Below are positions 60,479 through 64,000 of a stretch of 64,000 nucleotides of DNA, in pieces. Each line of letters starts with the position of its first letter. Position 1 is the first letter of the stretch. The notes under the pieces are model-generated. The model did not search any database and had not been told where the DNA came from. It saw only the letters and a list, made by a program, of their open reading frames with translations. The stretch comes from Ardenticatenaceae bacterium (GTDB lineage: Bacteria; Chloroflexota; Anaerolineae; Promineifilales; Promineifilaceae). The translations under genes and the position numbers were made by a program. Where the stretch lies: the NCBI GenBank assembly GCA_020634215.1, contig JACKCD010000031.1:1-64000 (forward strand). The letters run 5' to 3'.

Positions 60479-61180
60479 TTAGGCTCCTGCACCGGGAATT
60501 GGATAAGCCACGACGATAACACGATGGGAGTTGTCGGTATAGGGCCAGCAGCTAATTAGGGTAATGCGCTCATCATCGGTGGGGTTGATCCAACTGGCGT
60601 TGGCGAGGCGGGTTGCCAGCGATTGCCCACGCTCTTTGAGGATGATGCTGGTGGTGACGCGGTAGTGATGACTGCTGGTGCTGTCCTCAACGATGATTTC
60701 ATCCCCTTCGGCTAAATCGGACAGGTAGCGAAACAGTTCGCCGTAGATGTTGTGGTGGCCGTTGAGGACGGTGTTGCCAATTTGCCCTAAAACGGCCGTT
60801 TCATTGTGCCACCCCGCTGCACTGCTATCTGGAACCTGCCACTGATAATAGGTTTGGCCGTTTTCTATAAACGGCTGCCGAGAGACAGGCTCCACAGGCG
60901 CGTCAATGTCCAGCCGAGGGATAATGAGGCGAGTGGGAATATGAGCCGGATCTATTTCGACTATAGCGCGTTGGCTGGTGGAGGATTGGGGAATAAAAAC
61001 GGCCGTTTCTGGCACCGGTGCCGGTTTGGAGACGGGCAAATAGGGGGCAGCCAGCAGATAAAGGGGACGGGGCATAAGTTCGGGCATCAACAGCCAAACG
61101 GCCGTTACGCCAATCAACAAAATCAGCCCCACCGCAAAAAACACAAAACCCAGTGGAATCCGTTCCTCATCTCGTGCCAT
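60479..61180 (-). CDS. Class D/E-type sortase
   Basis: 233 residues from ATG 61180; the longer frame from 61351 includes sequence upstream of a good promoter and is not used. One N-terminal helix (PLGFVFFAVGLILLIGVTAVWL) anchors it. The catalytic His is in TVLNGHHNIYGE, the Cys in ITLISCWPYTDN and the Arg in SHRVIVVAYP. It cleaves a C-terminal sorting signal and links the protein to a surface acceptor; the adjacent LPQAG protein is the natural candidate. A TATACT box lies exactly six bases upstream of the ATG, pointing to leaderless mRNA. It is transcribed ahead of its presumed substrate gene with 33 bases between them. Confidence 0.88.
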   Translation of the reverse strand: MARDEERIPLGFVFFAVGLILLIGVTAVWLLMPELMPRPLYLLAAPYLPVSKPAPVPETAVFIPQSSTSQRAIVEIDPAHIPTRLIIPRLDIDAPVEPVSRQPFIENGQTYYQWQVPDSSAAGWHNETAVLGQIGNTVLNGHHNIYGELFRYLSDLAEGDEIIVEDSTSSHHYRVTTSIILKERGQSLATRLANASWINPTDDERITLISCWPYTDNSHRVIVVAYPIPGAGA

Positions 61181-61186
61181 AAATGT

Positions 61187-61192
61187 AGTATA
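61187..61192 (-). promoter_or_regulatory. -10 box TATACT for a leaderless sortase mRNA
   Basis: TTGTCT-N18-TATACT-N6-ATG on the - strand. The expected transcription start is the A of the start codon. No Shine-Dalgarno is possible. Confidence 0.55.
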
Positions 61193-61792
61193 AACGACAT
61201 CGGTGAGAATAGACAAGATAGACGATACGATGTTGTCCAAATAATCAAGCAAGAGGTTCCGACAAACTGCGGCGGGTTTCTCTGCGTTCGGCTTCGCTTC
61301 ACGGAGCCAAGTCATTGATGCCGATACGTACAAGCGGCAGCCTTTGATCATTAAAGGGCAAAGGAAACGGCCGTTTGAGCTAATGGTCTAAAGCGCGTTG
61401 GCTTAAACGGCCGTTCGTGCTGCTTGGCACAATCCCGTTTTTATCACAGTAGCTTTTTAACAAAAGGGAAAAACGGCCGTTTTCCCCCCACCGCTTCCCT
61501 AAATAGCCTGTATTCCAGACCCCTGCATTCGTGGAAGCGTTTTGGAAGCGCACGATCTGTATAATGTCCTTATCGAGCAAACCGCCTAGATGTTTAAGGG
61601 CAGCATCAGCATGGATAAGGGTATCTCAAGAAAAGAAACGATCCCGTAACAGCAAGCGAGTTTCTGATGACGATTCCCCAGCGATGGCAACAACATTGTC
61701 AACCTGTTTCCTAAGCTTGAGCAAATTTAGCAAGTAACAAAACGGCCGTATAAGTCACAGGGGTCATACAACATAAAAAGAGGAGTGAAAGC
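61193..61792. other. Gene-free region with three palindrome copies
   Basis: About 600 bases without a credible gene; short frames at 61380-61580 and 61531-61737 have no ribosome binding site or family resemblance. Copies of the palindrome at 61366, 61406 and 61472 lie within 116 bases, the last within an extended GGGAAAAACGGCCGTTTTCC. A near copy is at 61741. AGGAG at 61781-61785 is the ribosome site of the next gene. Confidence 0.7.
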
Positions 61793-64000
61793 ATGAAAGC
61801 TAACTTCGTTTCGAAAAAAAATGGCTGACAACAATTTTGATTTTATTCATGGTAACGATAGCTACCTTTACTGGTTTGCGTTATCTGCAAGCGATCTCCA
61901 TTGAGCCAACTCATGCGCTTGGGAGCGACATCCTAGAAGACAACGAGAAGAGCCAAAATGTAACCCCCAACCCAAATTCCCTGTGGCGGGATGAGGGTGA
62001 GAATTCTACGCTGCTCAAATTAGACAGCGAGCAAGAAACCCCAACCAAGTACCGTACTTACCAGCTAGACAGACCCATGTTAACGGCCGTTCTTGCCGAT
62101 GCCCCCCTTGAATTTACCCAAAGCCAGCGGCCAAGCCACCTCACCCTTCCCTTGCCAGATGGAACCTTGGCCGACTTTGACATACATGAAAGTCCCGTCA
62201 TGCAGGATGGCTTGGCAGAAAAATTCCCCACCCTACGCACCTACATTGGGCAAGGGATTAGCGACCCCGCACTCGTGGCGCGGGTCAGCGTCACCGAACG
62301 GGGTCTTGATGCCATCATCTTGGCTACAGGGGCAACCTATATTGTTGCGCCAGTAGAGCCGCTCGCACCGAACACGCGCTATATCGCCTATGACCAGGCC
62401 GACACGCCAGCGGTTCAATTCAACGAGGAGGCCGATTTTGACACACCAACATTCGACTTGGAAGCAATGAGTCTACCTAATGCCAGCACGCAGGCTTCAA
62501 CCGTACTATTTAGCAATCAATTACGCATTTACCGGATAGCCATCGGCGTCACAGGGACGTTTTATCAGGCAAACGGCAACAGCGACAGCGCCTTAATGTC
62601 CTTTATTGTCAACAAGGTCAATCAGCTAACCGCCATCTATGAGCACAACATGGGAACGCGCTTTGTGCTCATTGACAACAACGATTTGCTCTTGTTCGAC
62701 GACTCGGACACCGATGGACTGAGCGACAAACCCGATCCGGTCGATAGCATTCGCGGCAACCGCGATAGCGCTCAAACGCTTGTTGATCAATTAATCGGAT
62801 TTGACAATTACGATATTGCCCACTTCTTTTATGTATCGGGCGAAGGCGGCGGCGGTGGTGCCGAAGGCAAGGTCTGTTCGGATGAAAAGACCTTTGGTGG
62901 AACGACAAGCCCAATTTACACAAGTGTATTAGCTCACGAAATCGGGCATCAATTTGGCCTTCCTCACACGTGGGCATACTGTGAAGGGCTTGGGGCAGGC
63001 TCCTCAGCATCCGGGGTTGAACCGGGTTCAGGCAGTACCATCATGGGCTATGCAGGTGTTTGTGGTGCCACAAACATCTGGCCAAGAGACACCGTGCTAC
63101 GTTTTCATCCAAGAAGCCAAGACGAATTTAAGAGCAGGAATGTCGACGGAGATTTATCTTCATGTGGGCTAGTCGTCAATACGGATAATACAGTTCCAGT
63201 CGCCAATGGCGGTGCTGATTTTGTAATCCCAATTGACACACCGTTCACCCTCAACGGCAGCGCCACCGACGCCGATGGTGATACCATAACCTACGCTTGG
63301 GATGAATACGACACCGTGGCGTCACCCCAGCCTCCCGGCAATAACGTCGCCCCGTTTTTCATGTCCTATCTCGAAGAGGCCCACGGCAGCCGCACCTTCC
63401 CACGTATGGAAGCCCTCGTCAATGGCACACAGGAGATTGGCGAATATTTACCGTTGTCTGCTCAAACGCTTACTTTTCGGCTAACCGCCAACGACAATCG
63501 CGCCAGCGGTAGCGGCGTCGCCTATGATGAGATACAGGTGCAAACGATTACCCAAACGGCCGTTCTGGCCCCTGTTACCAAATTTGAAGTGACAAGCCAG
63601 ATGACGGACACAACATGGACGGCTGGGGCAACAGAAACTATCACTTGGAACGTAGGCAACAGCGACCAAGCACCCATTAACTGTTCATTAGTTGATATAG
63701 ACTTTGCGGCCGATGGCTTTGACTACAGCCATAATCTGGCTAACAACACCAACAACGATGGCACAGAGGACATTACCGTTCCCAATGGTATTGCGATGCA
63801 ACAGGGCCGCGTCCGCGTAAGCTGCGTCTCCCACCCCAACCACACCTTCTTCAACATCAACAGCGGCAACATTACATTGGGTATTGCCAGCTATACCGAC
63901 TGTGCGGCCGGCGTTGTCAGCAGCCTTGCCAACGCTGGCACCTGTACACTGCGTGAGGCAGTCACCAATGCAGCCGCCAATGACACCATTACATTCGATC
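61793..64000 (+). CDS. Secreted reprolysin-like metalloprotease, signal peptide out of frame (partial)
   Basis: AGGAG seven bases before ATG 61793 marks the start, but that frame reads MKANFVSKKNG and stops at 61826. Moving back one base in the run of eight A (61814-61821) gives MKANFVSKKKWLTTILILFMVT, whose first residues form a normal signal peptide joined to one open frame from 61802 to the window end. The mature part has a propeptide-like segment (LPLPDGTLADFDIHESPV) and the zinc site HEIGHQFGLPH (62935-62967) followed by IMGYAG (Met-turn), as in metzincins. Ig-like domains and a CTLREAVTNA segment come next. The A8 run means one base is missing by error or phase variation, or that polymerase slippage restores the frame. 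An internal ATG at 61849 would lose most of the signal. Confidence 0.75.

Larger units (their letters stand above)
332..63564. repeat. Highly iterated palindrome AACGGCCGTT, about 90 copies
   Basis: Exact copies by reading the + strand start at 332, 1478, 3583, 3699, 4047, 4937, 5457, 5586, 6206, 6722, 7133, 9302, 10742, 11032, 13347, 14495, 14835, 15310, 15905, 16153, 16445, 16754, 18034, 18272, 18641, 18791, 19061, 21782, 22153, 22349, 23237, 23429, 24299, 24441, 25811, 25851, 26050, 26205, 26358, 26938, 27349, 27845, 27996, 28092, 28172, 28599, 28962, 29931, 30947, 31577, 31628, 32537, 33554, 36371, 37456, 37529, 39816, 40206, 42127, 42416, 42534, 42756, 44335, 45084, 45435, 46316, 50172, 50383, 52210, 52832, 54097, 54352, 54651, 55359, 56351, 56456, 56735, 56783, 59108, 59653, 59704, 59993, 60791, 60998, 61097, 61366, 61406, 61472, 62082 and 63555. 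One-base variants (for example 4371, 12211, 38122, 41042, 44738, 61741) also occur. In genes it reads T-A-V, N-G-R or R-P-F. The longest copy-free stretch is the pstS region (46326-50171). The core CGGCCG is a known restriction-methylase target (EagI type). Confidence 0.95.

Noticed and set aside
61380..61737. Short frames before the metalloprotease gene
   Set aside because: No start signal or family match, and they are crossed by palindrome copies.

Overview
The window reads like a chromosomal segment of a Chloroflexota bacterium (Anaerolineae/Caldilineae-like). This is inferred from content and no database search was possible. The pointers are nSTAND/WD40 and kinase-ATPase giants, pentapeptide proteins with a shared header, a CopC-CopD-cytochrome c fusion next to two DUF3105 proteins, lipoproteins with Thr/Val-rich linkers, secreted proteins carrying a YLPLI-type motif, and many short tandem repeats between genes. 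No rRNA, tRNA, CRISPR array or intact insertion sequence was recognised.

The dominant signal is not a gene. The 10-base palindrome AACGGCCGTT occurs about 90 times by hand count, roughly once per 0.7 kb, where about 0.06 copies would be expected for random sequence with equal bases. It lies inside genes (read as T-A-V, N-G-R or R-P-F) and between them. At most copies the local base skew flips: G-rich before the site and C-rich after it, on both strands because the arrangement is symmetric. This looks like an undescribed highly iterated palindrome system, comparable in kind to cyanobacterial HIP1 but with its own skew signature.

Layout. 1-8.4 kb: a transposase-like fragment, a GcvT-type folate protein, two paralogous FAD oxidoreductases, a GH127 glycosidase whose end is a 17-bp minisatellite, a small protein and an MFS transporter. 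8.5-14.9 kb: one giant SARP-kinase-nSTAND-WD40 gene, broken in the middle by several frameshifts. 15-21.4 kb: a protease-like lipoprotein, a Gfo/Idh/MocA oxidoreductase, and a four-gene unit of DUF3105 x2, a small periplasmic protein and CopC-CopD-cytochrome c. 21.6-26.2 kb: a flippase-like membrane protein, a sensor histidine kinase, a GT4 glycosyltransferase and a small membrane protein. 26.4-30.8 kb: three pentapeptide-repeat genes around a split transketolase. 31.4-36.4 kb: an S41 peptidase lipoprotein, an ATC-hydrolase-like protein, and an MDR oxidoreductase divergent from a DtxR/MntR-type regulator. 36.5-41.8 kb: a coupled pair, an ATPase-Ser/Thr kinase fusion followed by a membrane ATPase. 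41.8-48.9 kb: a DJ-1/PfpI protein and the phosphate operon pstS-pstC-pstA-pstB-phoU, with an internally duplicated PstS, a Pho-box-like 11-bp repeat, an intercistronic terminator and a final terminator built around the palindrome. 49.3-55.2 kb: a coupled cupin and glutamine amidotransferase, a class-V aminotransferase, a ribbon-helix-helix/VOC fusion regulator, an MFS carrier, a TIM-barrel protein and a GNAT acetyltransferase. 55.3-64 kb: cell-surface genes, namely a secreted protein, a CotH/lamin-tail protein, DUF2277, an LPQAG-anchored protein with its sortase, and a large metalloprotease whose signal peptide is out of frame across an A8 run.

Phosphate uptake, copper/haem-linked periplasmic functions and surface-protein anchoring are the clearest functional modules. 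Several start sites (61180, 35616, and probably 21636 and 36527) sit so close to a -10 box that leaderless or nearly leaderless mRNAs are likely.
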